Counted from the stretch's first letter, positions 37,575 through 46,694 are shown. The stretch is 64,000 nucleotides of DNA from Halobacteriales archaeon QS_4_70_19 (GCA_003020985.1 PXRM01000022.1:62001-126000), one strand, 5' to 3'. The notes: generated by a model not told the origin, from the letters alone. A program made the numbers and translations.

Positions 37575-38381
37575 ATGGCGAACCTCAGGGACCTCGGCCT
37601 GTCGGAGTACGAGGCGCGGGCCTACCGGTCGCTCCTGAAGACGGGCCCCACGACGGCCAAGGAGCTCTCGCGGGTGAGCGACGTGCCGATGGGGCGCATC
37701 TACGACGTGCTCAACAGCATCGAGCAGTACAACCTCGTGCGGTCGCAGTCGGCCAGCCGGCCGAAAAAATACGTCGCCGTCGAGCCGGAGACGGCGCTCG
37801 ACCGGCTGCTGGAGGACAAGAAACGAGAGCTCGAGGAGAAGGCAAAGCAGTACGAGTCCATCGTCGACGAGCTGGAGGGGGAGCTTGAGACGGCCGAACC
37901 CGTCGAGGAGCGGTTCTGGACCGCCGCCGTCGGGGCCGACGAGGCCGCCGACCTCCTGCTCGAACGCATCGCCGCCGCCGACTCGCGCATCGTCATCGTC
38001 CTCTCGACGTACACGGAGCGGTACTTCGACATCCGCGAGGTCGGCAACGCGCTGCTCGACGGGTTGCAGGAGGCGCTCGAACGCGGCGTCGACGTGGACT
38101 TCCTGATGAAGCCGGCGCTGGTGCCGACGCTCCCGCCGGAGTTCGGCGACCGCTACCGCGAGACGCTCAGCGAGTACAGGGGGTTCGAGGTCCGTACGGT
38201 CGAGGACGTCTCGGGCACGTTCACCCTCGTCGACCAGAACGAGGTCGTCATCGAGGTCCCCCACCCGCTCCAGAGCGAGGAGGTGTTCGCCATGCTCAAC
38301 CTCAAGGACCAGGAGTTCGCCGCCAACGTCCGCGAGGAGTTCCGGCCCCGCTGGGAGGCGGCGGAGGAACTGACCCTCTGA
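37575..38381 (+). CDS. TrmB-family transcriptional regulator
   Basis: 268 residues. The N-terminal winged helix reads LGLSEYEARAYRSLLKTG then TAKELSRVSDVPMGRIYDVL, a classic TrmB HTH. A coiled-coil (LEDKKRELEEKAKQYESIVD) and a PLD-like TrmB C-terminal domain (RIVIVLSTYTERYFDI, DVDFLMKP) follow. Many haloarchaeal TrmB proteins control sugar metabolism or redox genes; the ligand is not known. The stop TGA is part of the TGACATCC end of a transposon scar, so the last residues may have been altered by insertion. Confidence 0.88.
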   Translation: MANLRDLGLSEYEARAYRSLLKTGPTTAKELSRVSDVPMGRIYDVLNSIEQYNLVRSQSASRPKKYVAVEPETALDRLLEDKKRELEEKAKQYESIVDELEGELETAEPVEERFWTAAVGADEAADLLLERIAAADSRIVIVLSTYTERYFDIREVGNALLDGLQEALERGVDVDFLMKPALVPTLPPEFGDRYRETLSEYRGFEVRTVEDVSGTFTLVDQNEVVIEVPHPLQSEEVFAMLNLKDQEFAANVREEFRPRWEAAEELTL

Positions 38382-38583
38382 CATCCTCCCACGGCTAAAG
38401 CCGTGGGGTTTCCGGTCACAGACCGGGCAGGCCACGGCGGGAGGTTCCCCACTCGTCCGCGGTGGGGTTGTCGGACTCGGCATCACAACCGGCGTGCGCC
38501 TCGATATTCAACGTTACGCCGGCTGTCGGCTCCATCCCACGACTAACGTCGTGGGCTTTCGCCTCGAACCACTGTAAGTTATA
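38379..38583 (-). mobile_element. IS200/IS605-family scar: tnpB 3' fragment plus right-end hairpin
   Basis: The minus strand reads LQWFEAKAHDVSRGMEPTAG then VTLNIEAHAGCDAESDN, ending RRGLPGL and a stop at 38416-38418. This is recognisable as the C-terminal end of haloarchaeal IS1341-type TnpB. After the stop comes the typical end hairpin CCCACGGCTTTAGCCGTGGG and the terminal GGATGTCA at 38379-38386. Only about 55 codons remain, so the nuclease is dead. The hairpin region is where the omega RNA 3' end would lie in a complete element. Confidence 0.75.
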
Positions 38584-38689
38584 TATACCGCCAGTATCAC
38601 GATCGTAACGGATTTCGTTCAGAAATACTCGCTTCGAGCCAGAAAACCGCCGGAGGGGTACGTTCTGAGAGTGGCTCCGCGCGAGCAGG

Positions 38690-38954
38690 GCGGGACTCCG
38701 TCCCGCTTGCAGTCGGGTGTAACCCGACGACGAAGCGAGCGCGTTTCTCCGGGACGAGGGCGCGCAGCGCCCGAGTGCCGGCGTTTTCTCTGAACGTTTC
38801 TTGCGACATCAGAACGCGGCGCGTTCTGATTGCCCGTGGAATCGCTTCGCGATTCCACAACCGCGGGTGGTTCGTCGGCTCCGCCGACGAACGAATAGCT
38901 GGCCGGCAACGCCGGCCAGCCGGCTCCCGCAGGCTCGCCCCGGAGGCGCGAGCC
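38690..38954. repeat. Array of eight short perfect hairpins, mostly with 3-base loops
   Basis: Consecutive inverted repeats: GCGGGAC/GTCCCGC (38690-38706), GTCGGGT/ACCCGAC (38712-38728), GGGCGC/GCGCCC (38758-38772), TCAGAACGC/GCGTTCTGA (38809-38829), GTGGAATCGC/GCGATTCCAC (38836-38858), TTCGTCGGC/GCCGACGAA (38871-38891), GCTGGCCGGC/GCCGGCCAGC (38898-38920), GGCTCGC/GCGAGCC (38932-38954). Seven have exactly three bases in the loop; the last has nine. Arms differ in sequence, so this is repeated structure, not a repeated sequence. No convincing gene overlaps it. Confidence 0.75.
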
Positions 38955-38985
38955 GAGGACACCCGAGCCGTCGGAGAAGCCCCTG

Positions 38986-40371
38986 TTAGTCGTCGGTTGC
39001 GGGCTGTCGGTCCGGTTCCGACTCGTCCGGTGCGCCCGACCGGGAGGTCGTGATGTAGACCGCCTCCTGGTCGAAAACGAACTCGTCGAGGAAGGCGACG
39101 AGGTAGACGATGCTCTGGAAGAAGAAGTAGAACCAGAGCGTGAACGCCGCGACGTACTCGGCGGGGTGGTGCGAGTAGCCCTCGCGGTAGTCCCGGGCGA
39201 AGATGAGGTACGAGCAGACGGCCGGGGCGGCCCCGATTACGGTCCAGAGGTGGCCGCCGGAGGGGAGGTAGGTGCCACCGTCGAGGACGACCTGGTCGAG
39301 GACGAACAGGGGGGCGACCAGGACTAGCAGGACCGGCACCAGGGCGTAGCTGAAGGTGTAGATGGCGTCGGCGCGCTGGCGGAGGCCGAGCGTGCGGTTG
39401 CGCGAGAGGGGCCCCAGGTGCCGGACGGCGACCTGCATCCAGCCGCGAGCCCAGCGCGAGCGCTGGCTCCACCAGCCCGAGAGGGTCACGGGGTTCTCCT
39501 CGAACGTGAGGATGTAGGGGTCGACCTGGAGGCGCTTGCCGTGGGCGTGGATGCGCGCGGACATGTCGATGTCCTCGACGAGGATCTCCTCGTCGAAGCT
39601 GCCGAGTTCGTCGAACAGCTCGGCGCGGAAGAACGCCTGGCCGCCGCCGAAGATGGTGAACCCGCCGAACACCTGCCGGCCGAACAGGTCCGCGAGTTCC
39701 GCGATGTGGCGTTCGACGGTGGCGTGGAGCGCGAGCACGGAGTCGGTCGGGTTCCGGCCGTAACAGCGGCCCTTGACGCACCAGATGTCCTCGTCCGCCT
39801 CGAACCAGCGGACGGCGCGGTCGACGGCGTCCGGGGCGAACTCGTGGTCGGCGTCGATGCTGGCGATGAGGTCGCCGCTGGCGTACTGGAGCGCGTAGTT
39901 GGTCGCCTTCGCCTTTCCGCCGCCGGGTTCGTCCCGCTCGACGGCCACGACCGCGCCGTACGCCTGCCCGTACCGCCGGGCGATGGCGGCGGTACGGTCG
40001 GTGGAGTCGGCCTCGTAGCAGACGACGATCTCGAGACGGTCGCGGGGGTAGTCGAGGGCGAGGGCGGCCTCGATGGTGTCCGCGAGCACCGGTTCCTCGT
40101 TGTACGCGGGGATGACGACGCTCACCAGCGGCAGGTCGTCGGGCAGGCCGCCGGGCGGGTCGGTCCGGGCGAACGCGAGCAGCGAGCTGAGGTAGGTGCG
40201 GCCTACGAGCCCCAGCAGCAGCAACAGGAGGACAGTCCGGAGGGTCCGCTCGTAGGCGACGGAGACGAACACCGGGAGGACGAGGCCGCCGATCAGGAGC
40301 GTCGCGGTCAGCCCGTAGACCACGACCTTGCGGAGGGAGACGCCGGCCGCATCCGCCGTCTGGACTTTCAT
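38986..40371 (-). CDS. Family-2 membrane glycosyltransferase
   Basis: 461 residues. Two membrane helices at the N terminus (about 18-60), a GT-A domain, and further membrane helices after residue 310. Processive-type GT2 motifs: VVIPAYNEEPVLADTI, the DxD-like ASIDADHEF, the EDIDMSARIH acidic motif, and QRSRWARGW as Q(Q/R)xRW. This set is shared by cellulose/hyaluronan-synthase-like enzymes. It probably makes or exports a surface polysaccharide from a nucleotide sugar; the sugar is unknown. Acidic tail. Complete. Confidence 0.88.
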   Translation of the reverse strand: MKVQTADAAGVSLRKVVVYGLTATLLIGGLVLPVFVSVAYERTLRTVLLLLLLGLVGRTYLSSLLAFARTDPPGGLPDDLPLVSVVIPAYNEEPVLADTIEAALALDYPRDRLEIVVCYEADSTDRTAAIARRYGQAYGAVVAVERDEPGGGKAKATNYALQYASGDLIASIDADHEFAPDAVDRAVRWFEADEDIWCVKGRCYGRNPTDSVLALHATVERHIAELADLFGRQVFGGFTIFGGGQAFFRAELFDELGSFDEEILVEDIDMSARIHAHGKRLQVDPYILTFEENPVTLSGWWSQRSRWARGWMQVAVRHLGPLSRNRTLGLRQRADAIYTFSYALVPVLLVLVAPLFVLDQVVLDGGTYLPSGGHLWTVIGAAPAVCSYLIFARDYREGYSHHPAEYVAAFTLWFYFFFQSIVYLVAFLDEFVFDQEAVYITTSRSGAPDESEPDRQPATDD

Positions 40372-40536
40372 TGACGGCGATATCCTCGGCCCGGCCCATA
40401 GTGGTTTTCATGCCGCCAGGGAGCCATTCTTCCGACCGGGGGAGACGAAAGATGGCCGCAGTGAGGCGGTTCCCGCGAGCGGCTGCTCGGGGTGAGCGGT
40501 CCGGTCGGCGGCCAGGGAGGTCGGGTGCTCCGGGAA

Positions 40537-42519
40537 CTACGCCCCGTCGAACTTCGCCAGCAGGTCGTCGTAGAAGCCGTCGGCGGCGTCCTCGGCGAGC
40601 TTCTCGACGATGAGCTCGGGGGTCGACCGCGCGAGGTGGTCCTTCTTCGGCGAGCGCTCGACGACGAGCTCCCCGTCCGCCAGCCCGACGGCCTCGATGC
40701 CGTCGACGGTCACGTCGATGGCACACTCGTCGCGGATCTCGGCGGCCAGGTGGGAGACGAAGACGGCGGTGGAGTCGCCGCGGGCGAGCGCCTCCAGAAT
40801 GCCCGCGATGATGACCCCGGAGGCCCCGGGTTCGGTGATGGACTCCAGCTCGTCGACGAGAACGAGCCGCCGGTCCCCGCCGGTGACGAGGTCGCCGAAC
40901 TCCCGGAGCGTGGCCTCGAACGCCCCCGCGTCCAGTGTGCCCTGCGATTTGGCCTGGTAGTGGAGCGCCTCGAACCGCTCCAGCCGGGCTGACGCGGCCG
41001 GCACGGGGAGCCCCATCTGCGCCAGGACGACGACCACCCCCACGAGGTCGAGCGTCGAGGTCTTGCCGCCGGAGTTGACGCCGGAGAGGAGCGCCACGCC
41101 CGCGACCCCGTAGTCGACGGGCTCCACCGCCTCGAACGGGATGTCCAGCAGCGGCGAGCGCCCACCCTCCACGGCGAACCCCTCGCCGGGGTCGAGGAAG
41201 GTGGGCATCGTGCAGTCGAAGTCGTGGGCGAAGCGCGACACGGCGAGTTCGACGTCCAGTTCCAGTGCCGCGTCCACGAGTTCGTGGGCGGGCTCGCGGA
41301 GGTCCGCCAGCCGCTCCGCGAGGTCGCGCTTGCGGGCGGTCGCGCGGCGGTCGCGCGCGGCGGTCAGCTCCTCGCGGAGGCGCGAGACGGCGCGCTCGTC
41401 GTGCTCGACCGGGAACGTCGGGTCGCTCCCGAACGCCCGGCGGGCGAGGTCGGCGTGGTCCGCCAGTTCGAGCGCGTCGACGAGGTGGTCGCGCGCGGCG
41501 TCGACCGCGGCGGCGTACTCGTCGGACAGCTCCCGTTCGAGCAGCGAGTCGACGCCGGCGCCCCGCTCGACCAGCGAGAGCAGGTCCGCACCCTCCACGG
41601 TCACGTCCCGGTCCTCGATGGCCTCGCGGAGGCGGTCGTTGGCGACGTTCTCGGCCATCCCCACCGCGGCGTCGAGGTCGTCGACGGCGTCGACCAGCCG
41701 CCGGAACTCCTCGTCGCCCGCGACGCTGCCGTCCTCGTTGAGGTCCGCGAGCGCCGCGTCCAGCCGGTCCGGGTCCAGCGGCACGTCGAGGTCGGCGGCC
41801 CGGGCGACCGCAGCGGCCGCGCGGAGCGGGTCGCGGTTCCGCGCGAAGAAGGCCAGCGTCCGCTCGGGGACGACGCTCTCGGGGTCCTCCAGCGCGCGCG
41901 GCTCGATGCGGACGTCGCCCTCCACCTCGATGCCGGCGAACTTCGCGTCCAGCGCGACGACGGTGGAGTACCCCCGCGCCAGCTCGGCGAGGCCGCGGGC
42001 ATCGTCGACGAGTTCGACGCTCAGCTCCGGCACCGCCTCGCGGGCCCGCGAGTACGTCCCGGCGTCAGTCGTCGCGAGGCAGCGGTCCCGGACCCGCACG
42101 TCGCCCGGCCGCTCCAGCGGCTCGACCCCTTCCAGCGCCTCCAGGACCGCCGGGTCGGGTTCGCGGTCCATCGCGCGCTCGGCGAACTCGCGCACCTCCG
42201 CGATGCGGGACTCACTCGTCGACGGGTACAGCGTCTCCAGCCGCCGCGCGGCGTAGTCGGTGACGGCCCGCTCCTGCAGCAGGTCGAGCGCGTCCCGGTA
42301 GAGTTCGCGCGCCCGGTCGGTCCCGAGGAACTCGCCGTCGTCGCCGTGGCGGTGCCGAACCGCGGCCCGTGCGATGCGGGCCGCCCGGCCGTCGCTGATG
42401 CCCGGCGCGCGGGCGATGGCCGCGACGTCGCCCGCCTCCAGGGCGGCCTCGGGGTCGTCCAGCTCGGCGAGGCGGTCGGCGGTCTTCTCACCGACGCCCG
42501 GCACCTCGCGTACGTCCAT
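40537..42519 (-). CDS. MutS-family ATPase with N-terminal HhH domain
   Basis: 660 residues. Residues 1-60 hold two helix-hairpin-helix elements (REVPGVGEKTADRLAELDD, RAPGISDGRAARIARA). The long central region is helical (MutS core/clamp-like), and the C-terminal ATPase shows Walker A SGVNSGGKTSTLD, Walker B RRLVLVDELESITEP and STAVFVSHLAAEI. This matches the archaeal MutS2/MutS5-like group, not MutS1: no mismatch-recognition domain is present. It may act on branched or recombining DNA. NucS lies 2.6 kb away but on the other strand. Confidence 0.85.
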   Translation of the reverse strand: MDVREVPGVGEKTADRLAELDDPEAALEAGDVAAIARAPGISDGRAARIARAAVRHRHGDDGEFLGTDRARELYRDALDLLQERAVTDYAARRLETLYPSTSESRIAEVREFAERAMDREPDPAVLEALEGVEPLERPGDVRVRDRCLATTDAGTYSRAREAVPELSVELVDDARGLAELARGYSTVVALDAKFAGIEVEGDVRIEPRALEDPESVVPERTLAFFARNRDPLRAAAAVARAADLDVPLDPDRLDAALADLNEDGSVAGDEEFRRLVDAVDDLDAAVGMAENVANDRLREAIEDRDVTVEGADLLSLVERGAGVDSLLERELSDEYAAAVDAARDHLVDALELADHADLARRAFGSDPTFPVEHDERAVSRLREELTAARDRRATARKRDLAERLADLREPAHELVDAALELDVELAVSRFAHDFDCTMPTFLDPGEGFAVEGGRSPLLDIPFEAVEPVDYGVAGVALLSGVNSGGKTSTLDLVGVVVVLAQMGLPVPAASARLERFEALHYQAKSQGTLDAGAFEATLREFGDLVTGGDRRLVLVDELESITEPGASGVIIAGILEALARGDSTAVFVSHLAAEIRDECAIDVTVDGIEAVGLADGELVVERSPKKDHLARSTPELIVEKLAEDAADGFYDDLLAKFDGA

Positions 42520-42581
42520 TGGGCGTATGTGGGGTCGGCACGGCCCAAAACGCTAGCGGGTTCACGGTCGTCCACGGACGG

Positions 42582-43376
42582 TCAGGGATTGAACGGCGAG
42601 CGCTCCTCCAGCGACCACCGAAGCGGGTTGCCGTCGGTAAGTTCGACAGACCGCTCGGCGGTTATCTCGACGAGTCGCTCGGCGCCCTCGTACTGCGCGA
42701 TGCGGGCCTCGTCCCGGACGACGTCGGCGCGGCCGGTCACCTGCAACGTCCGGCCGTCGGAGAAGTCGACGAACAGGAGCCCGACCCGCCCGTGGGCCTC
42801 GACGCTGCCTAGCGTGCAGAACATGCTGTTCCCGGAGGAGTCGGGGGAGACGATGCGGTCCCCGTCCACGTCGACGAAACCCGGGTCGCCCCCGCGGTGG
42901 GAGGCGTCCGCGCCGGCGCACTCCTCCAGCACCCGCTCGACGGAGGGCCGCCAGACGGCCCGCTGAGTCGTGAGGGCCTCCCTGTCCAGCCGCATCCCCG
43001 ATCGGATATCGAGCGACCCGGGGTTCTTCAGCTCCACGTTGAGGCGGCCGTCGGCCGGGCAGGCGTCGACGACGGCCGCCAGCGTGGGGACCGTCTCGCC
43101 CGAGCCCAGCACCTCGGCGGCCGTCACGGCCGTCAGTGGCGTCTCGTGGACGACGCCCTCGCCGTCCATCAGGCCCGCTGCCCCGCCGTCGCCGGCCCCC
43201 AGCCGCGTGTCGTAGAAGACGACCGGCGTCCCGTCGGCCGCGGGCCGGACGTCCACCTCCACCATCCCCGTGTCTGAGTGGGCGGCGGCCCGTGCGACCG
43301 CGAGCACGGTGTTCTGCGGGAGGCTCCCGGCGAAGCCGCGATGCGCGACGAGCGTGGGCGTGAACGTGGCCATCAC
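42582..43376 (-). CDS. Chimera: N-terminal half of a GDPD joined to C-terminal half of a PNPOx-like flavoprotein
   Basis: 264 codons. Residues 1 to about 145 are a glycerophosphodiester phosphodiesterase (LVAHRGFAGSLPQNTVLAV, MVEVDVRPAADGTPVVF, RLNVELKNPG), but the family's second half is absent and the usual His in VVFHD is Tyr. From about residue 155 the text becomes a PPOX-fold FMN protein (SHRGGDPGFVDVDGDRIV, GLLFVDFSDGRTLQVTGRA), lacking its own N terminus. The join is near 42905-42945. Most likely a deletion fused two neighbouring same-strand genes, or an assembly error; a designed bifunctional enzyme is unlikely. Confidence 0.75.
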   Translation of the reverse strand: MMATFTPTLVAHRGFAGSLPQNTVLAVARAAAHSDTGMVEVDVRPAADGTPVVFYDTRLGAGDGGAAGLMDGEGVVHETPLTAVTAAEVLGSGETVPTLAAVVDACPADGRLNVELKNPGSLDIRSGMRLDREALTTQRAVWRPSVERVLEECAGADASHRGGDPGFVDVDGDRIVSPDSSGNSMFCTLGSVEAHGRVGLLFVDFSDGRTLQVTGRADVVRDEARIAQYEGAERLVEITAERSVELTDGNPLRWSLEERSPFNP

Positions 43377-43466
43377 CCGGGCGTCCGCGCGGCGAGCCCT
43401 TCAACGGGCCGGGGACGATATGACAGACAGGGACCGATTTATCCCGCCCGCGCCCGACGCGGCGGT

Positions 43467-44246
43467 ATGGCATCCATGCGACTCGCCGACAGGACCGTCC
43501 TCGTCACGGGGGCCGGGTCGGGTATCGGCCGCGAGACCACCATCCGCTGCGCAGAGGAGGGCGCCACCGTCATCGCCACCGACGTCGACTCCGAGGGCGG
43601 GCAGGAGACCGTCGACATAGTCCGCGAGGCCGACCCCGACGGCGTCGTGGAGTTCGAGAAACTCGACGTAACGAACAGGGCGAAGTTCCGGGAGGTCGCC
43701 GACGAGACCGCCGACCAGTACGGCCTGGACTGCGTCGTCAACAACGCCGGCATCGGCCACCCGCCCAACGAGGTCGAGGACGTGAGCGACGGCACGCTCC
43801 AGTACGTCATCGACGTGAACCTGAAGGGCGTCTGGAACGGCTGCCACACGACGCTCCCGCACCTGAAGGAGGGTGACGACGACGCGGCCATCGTCAACGT
43901 CTCCTCGCTCGCCGGCTTCCTGGGCTTCCCGAAGCAGTCGGTCTACTCGCTGACGAAGGGCGCGGTGCTGAACTTCTCGCGGGCCGTGGCGGCCGAGGCC
44001 GGCCCCGACGGCGTCCGCTGCAACGCGGTCTGCCCGGGCTTCACGGACACGCCGCTGGGCCGCCAGTACTTCGCAGAGTTCGACGACGAGGAGGCCGCCA
44101 TGGAGAAGGCCGCACAGCAGTACCCGCTCCGCCGCCTGGGCGAACCCAACGAGATCGCCGAACCCATCCTGTTCCTGCTGAGCGAGGACGCCTCGTGGAT
44201 CTCCGGACACGGGCTGGTCGTCGACGGCGGATTCTCCATCTCGTAA
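43467..44246 (+). CDS. SDR-family oxidoreductase
   Basis: 259 residues from MASMRLADRTVLVTGAG (an ATG three codons later is possible). The classical short-chain dehydrogenase set is complete: cofactor motif TGAGSGIGRE, NNAGIGHPP, catalytic Ser in NVSSLAGFLG and YSLTKGA (Tyr-x3-Lys), ending WISGHGLVVDGG. An Asp after the second strand (ATDVDSEG) suggests NAD(H) preference. Substrate unknown. Transcribed alone. Confidence 0.9.
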   Translation: MASMRLADRTVLVTGAGSGIGRETTIRCAEEGATVIATDVDSEGGQETVDIVREADPDGVVEFEKLDVTNRAKFREVADETADQYGLDCVVNNAGIGHPPNEVEDVSDGTLQYVIDVNLKGVWNGCHTTLPHLKEGDDDAAIVNVSSLAGFLGFPKQSVYSLTKGAVLNFSRAVAAEAGPDGVRCNAVCPGFTDTPLGRQYFAEFDDEEAAMEKAAQQYPLRRLGEPNEIAEPILFLLSEDASWISGHGLVVDGGFSIS

Positions 44247-44398
44247 CCGGCGCAGCGGCGGCGAACCCCTCCGTTTCCGGTCGAACTCGACGAGTGAGAG
44301 GCGATGCTCAAGGCCACCGGGCGGAGATTCAAACCGGAAGCCGCAGCACCGTCCCCGATGCCAGCCCTCCACCCGAGCCGCCGAGTCAGGAGTCGTCC

Positions 44399-45049
44399 AT
44401 GAGCGACCGCGCCCTCGTCGCCTACGAGCGCCCGGACGGGCGGTACAACCTCCACTACGTTCACGACGCGACCAGCGACCTCGCTGCCCGGCTCACCCCC
44501 GCGACGCCCTTCGGCGGGGCGGACCCGCGCGCAGAGTGGGCCGCCGGCCTGCTGCGGGACCTCCTCACCGCCACCACCGCCGAGGCTCCGCGCGTGGCGA
44601 GTCGGGTGCCGGATGGCGCGGTGACGGCCGTCGACCCGGCGCCGCTGGCGGTGGGCGTTCGAGTGGAAACGCTCCCCGACCACGTCGTCTTCGGGAGCCA
44701 CGAGGCGGTGTTCCTCGTGGACCGGTCGTTCGAGGTCGGCCCGTACGTCGCCGTGCCGTTCGACCTCGGCCCCGTCGCGGACGCGCTGGCGGGGACCCGT
44801 CTCGACCCGGAGGCAGGCGGCGCGCTCGTCCCCGTGGACCCCGGAAGTTCCGTGGAAGGGCTGCGCGAGCGGGCGGCGGGCGCCCGGGAGGCGCTCGGTG
44901 CGGCCATCGACCACGCCGACGGGTCGGGGCACGGGTTCACGGCCGCCGCCGCACGGGTCACGCTCCGCGAGACGCTCGGGCGCTGGGTCGGCCGCGACCG
45001 CCTGCTCGTGGCCGACGGCGGCCACGGACGGACCGAGACGGGCCCCTGA
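44399..45049 (+). CDS. Haloarchaeal protein of unknown function (possibly DUF6735)
   Basis: 216 residues, start MSDRALVAYERPDGRYNLHY. The N-terminal pattern and the later VETLPDHVVFGSHEAVFLVD resemble a haloarchaeal family I recall as DUF6735; this is not certain. Soluble, acidic, no signal. It lies 51 bases upstream of nucS on the same strand, so the two may be co-transcribed. Confidence 0.6.
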   Translation: MSDRALVAYERPDGRYNLHYVHDATSDLAARLTPATPFGGADPRAEWAAGLLRDLLTATTAEAPRVASRVPDGAVTAVDPAPLAVGVRVETLPDHVVFGSHEAVFLVDRSFEVGPYVAVPFDLGPVADALAGTRLDPEAGGALVPVDPGSSVEGLRERAAGAREALGAAIDHADGSGHGFTAAAARVTLRETLGRWVGRDRLLVADGGHGRTETGP

Positions 45050-45100
45050 CCGCGCCGCGACCGTAACGGGGTTGACCCGGGCGGCGCTACCGGTGCGACA

Positions 45101-45976
45101 GTGACCGACGGGACCGGAGACGAGGAGCCCGGTGGCGGGGACACCGACGGCGACGAGGAGTCGCTCCCGCCGGCGCCCGAGGGCGCCGTGACGGGGCGGG
45201 GTGTCGAGACGGTCGTCGCGCCGACGGCCGGAGCGGCGCTGGCGGTCTGCGAGCGCGCGCTCGCCGGGGACGCCCTGCTCACGGTGTCCGGGCGGTGCAG
45301 CGTCGAGTACGAGGGGCGCGCCTCGTCGTCGCTCGGTCCCGGCGACCGGCTGCTCGTCTGCAAGCCCGACGGGAGCGTCCTCGTCCACACGGACGAGGGG
45401 CAACAGCCCGTCAACTGGCAGCCGCCCGGCTGCACCGTGGAGCCGGCGCTGGTCGAGTCCGCGGGCGAGGCCGGGGACACCGACGACGAGGCCGCGGGCG
45501 ACGTGGACCGGGAGCCCCGGCTGCGCGTCCGGAGCGAGCGCACGACGCCGGCCGAGGAGCTCGTCGTCGAGTTCGCCTCGGTCGCGCAGGTCTCCGCGTA
45601 CGACGCCGTCGACCCCGGGGAGCTGGCGCTGACCGGCACGGAGGAGGACCTCCGCGAGCGGATCCTCGCGGAGCCCGAACTCGTCGAACCGGGATTCACG
45701 CCGCTGGCCACCGAGCGCGGGACGCCCGCCGGCGCGGTGGACATCTACGGCGAGGACGCCGACGGCCGGACCGTGATCCTCGAACTGAAGCGCCGGCGCG
45801 TCGGGCCCGACGCGGTGGGACAGCTCTCGCGGTACGTGGATGCCCTCCGGCGCGACCTCCACGAGGACGCCGCGGTCCGGGGTGTGCTGGTCGCGCCCTC
45901 CGTCACCGACCGGGCGCGGCGGCTGCTCGCCGAGCAGGGCCTGGAGTTCGTCGCGCTCGAACCGCCGAATACGTGA
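45101..45976 (+). CDS. nucS: Endonuclease NucS / EndoMS
   Basis: Mismatch-specific/branched-DNA endonuclease of archaea and actinobacteria. GTG start, 291 residues with an acidic leader of about 30. The N-terminal domain has beta strands (LLTVSGRCSVEYEGRASSS, GDRLLVCKPDGSVLVHT). The C-terminal nuclease domain has the catalytic set GAVDIYGEDADGRTVILELK (Asp, then ExK) and VGQLSRYV. In actinobacteria and archaea it drives a non-MutSL mismatch repair pathway with PCNA. Complete. Confidence 0.92.
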   Translation: MTDGTGDEEPGGGDTDGDEESLPPAPEGAVTGRGVETVVAPTAGAALAVCERALAGDALLTVSGRCSVEYEGRASSSLGPGDRLLVCKPDGSVLVHTDEGQQPVNWQPPGCTVEPALVESAGEAGDTDDEAAGDVDREPRLRVRSERTTPAEELVVEFASVAQVSAYDAVDPGELALTGTEEDLRERILAEPELVEPGFTPLATERGTPAGAVDIYGEDADGRTVILELKRRRVGPDAVGQLSRYVDALRRDLHEDAAVRGVLVAPSVTDRARRLLAEQGLEFVALEPPNT

Positions 45977-46126
45977 CGAATGGCGAGAATTGTCGACTTA
46001 CCCCGCCCCTAAGTCATTTAGGAAGTATATAAACATTTCATATAGAACGTAAGTCAGCTGTTCGCGTCCCCGTCGCGCCGCGCAGCCGAAGAAAGACCGA
46101 TACGTACCGCGGCCGAGCCATCACGC

Positions 46127-46687
46127 ATGAGCCGGTCGGACGAGGCGGAGTACGACTCCGACGTGGACATCGACGCGCTCCTCTCGGAGGAGCCACACGC
46201 CGACCGGCAGGGACACGTCGGCCGGGGCGAGCGGCAGGAAGCGGCCGGGCGGGGCGAGCGGGCCGACGAGTCCACCGAGGAGCGGTCCGGGCTCCGGGGG
46301 CGACTGCCGTCGCCCTCGCGTCCCTCGGCCCCGGTCTCGCTCCCGCGGTTCACCGCCCGCGGAGTCGGCCTCGCGCTGGTGGTCTGTGTGGGAGCGTTCC
46401 TGGCAGCGAGCGCCGTCGTCCCCCTCGGCGGTGTCGCGGGACTCGTGGGCGTCTTCGTCGGGGCGTTCCTGCTCGCGCTCGCCGGGCGCGGCCGCTACCT
46501 CGAACTGGCGGTCGCGGGGACGGGAACGGCCGCCGTGGGGTCGCTGCTCGACCGACTCCTGTTCGCGACGCTGGCCGACGTGGCGGTCCCGCTGACCGTC
46601 GTCGGCGGGTCGGCCGGGTTGCTCGCGGCCGTGCTCGGCTGTTACTTCGGGCGTGACCTGCGGGCGGGGCTGACCCGGAGCGTGTGA
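46127..46687 (+). CDS. Membrane protein with long acidic N-terminal tail
   Basis: 186 residues. The first 80 are hydrophilic and low in complexity (SDVDIDALLSEEPHADRQG), followed by about four membrane helices (GLALVVCVGAFLAASAVVPL, GLVGVFVGAFLLALAG, ELAVAGTGTAAVGSLL, VVGGSAGLLAAVLG). No family recognised. Confidence 0.6.
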   Translation: MSRSDEAEYDSDVDIDALLSEEPHADRQGHVGRGERQEAAGRGERADESTEERSGLRGRLPSPSRPSAPVSLPRFTARGVGLALVVCVGAFLAASAVVPLGGVAGLVGVFVGAFLLALAGRGRYLELAVAGTGTAAVGSLLDRLLFATLADVAVPLTVVGGSAGLLAAVLGCYFGRDLRAGLTRSV

Positions 46688-46694
46688 GTCCGGC

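Noticed and set aside
35643-38486. 947-codon minus-strand ORF opposite the thioredoxin-domain and trmB genes
   Set aside because: Antisense frame stays open because of haloarchaeal codon bias; no motif, and the plus-strand genes are clear.
38619-38970. ORFs across the hairpin array
   Set aside because: Frames are open by composition only and overlap the hairpins; no protein-like segment.
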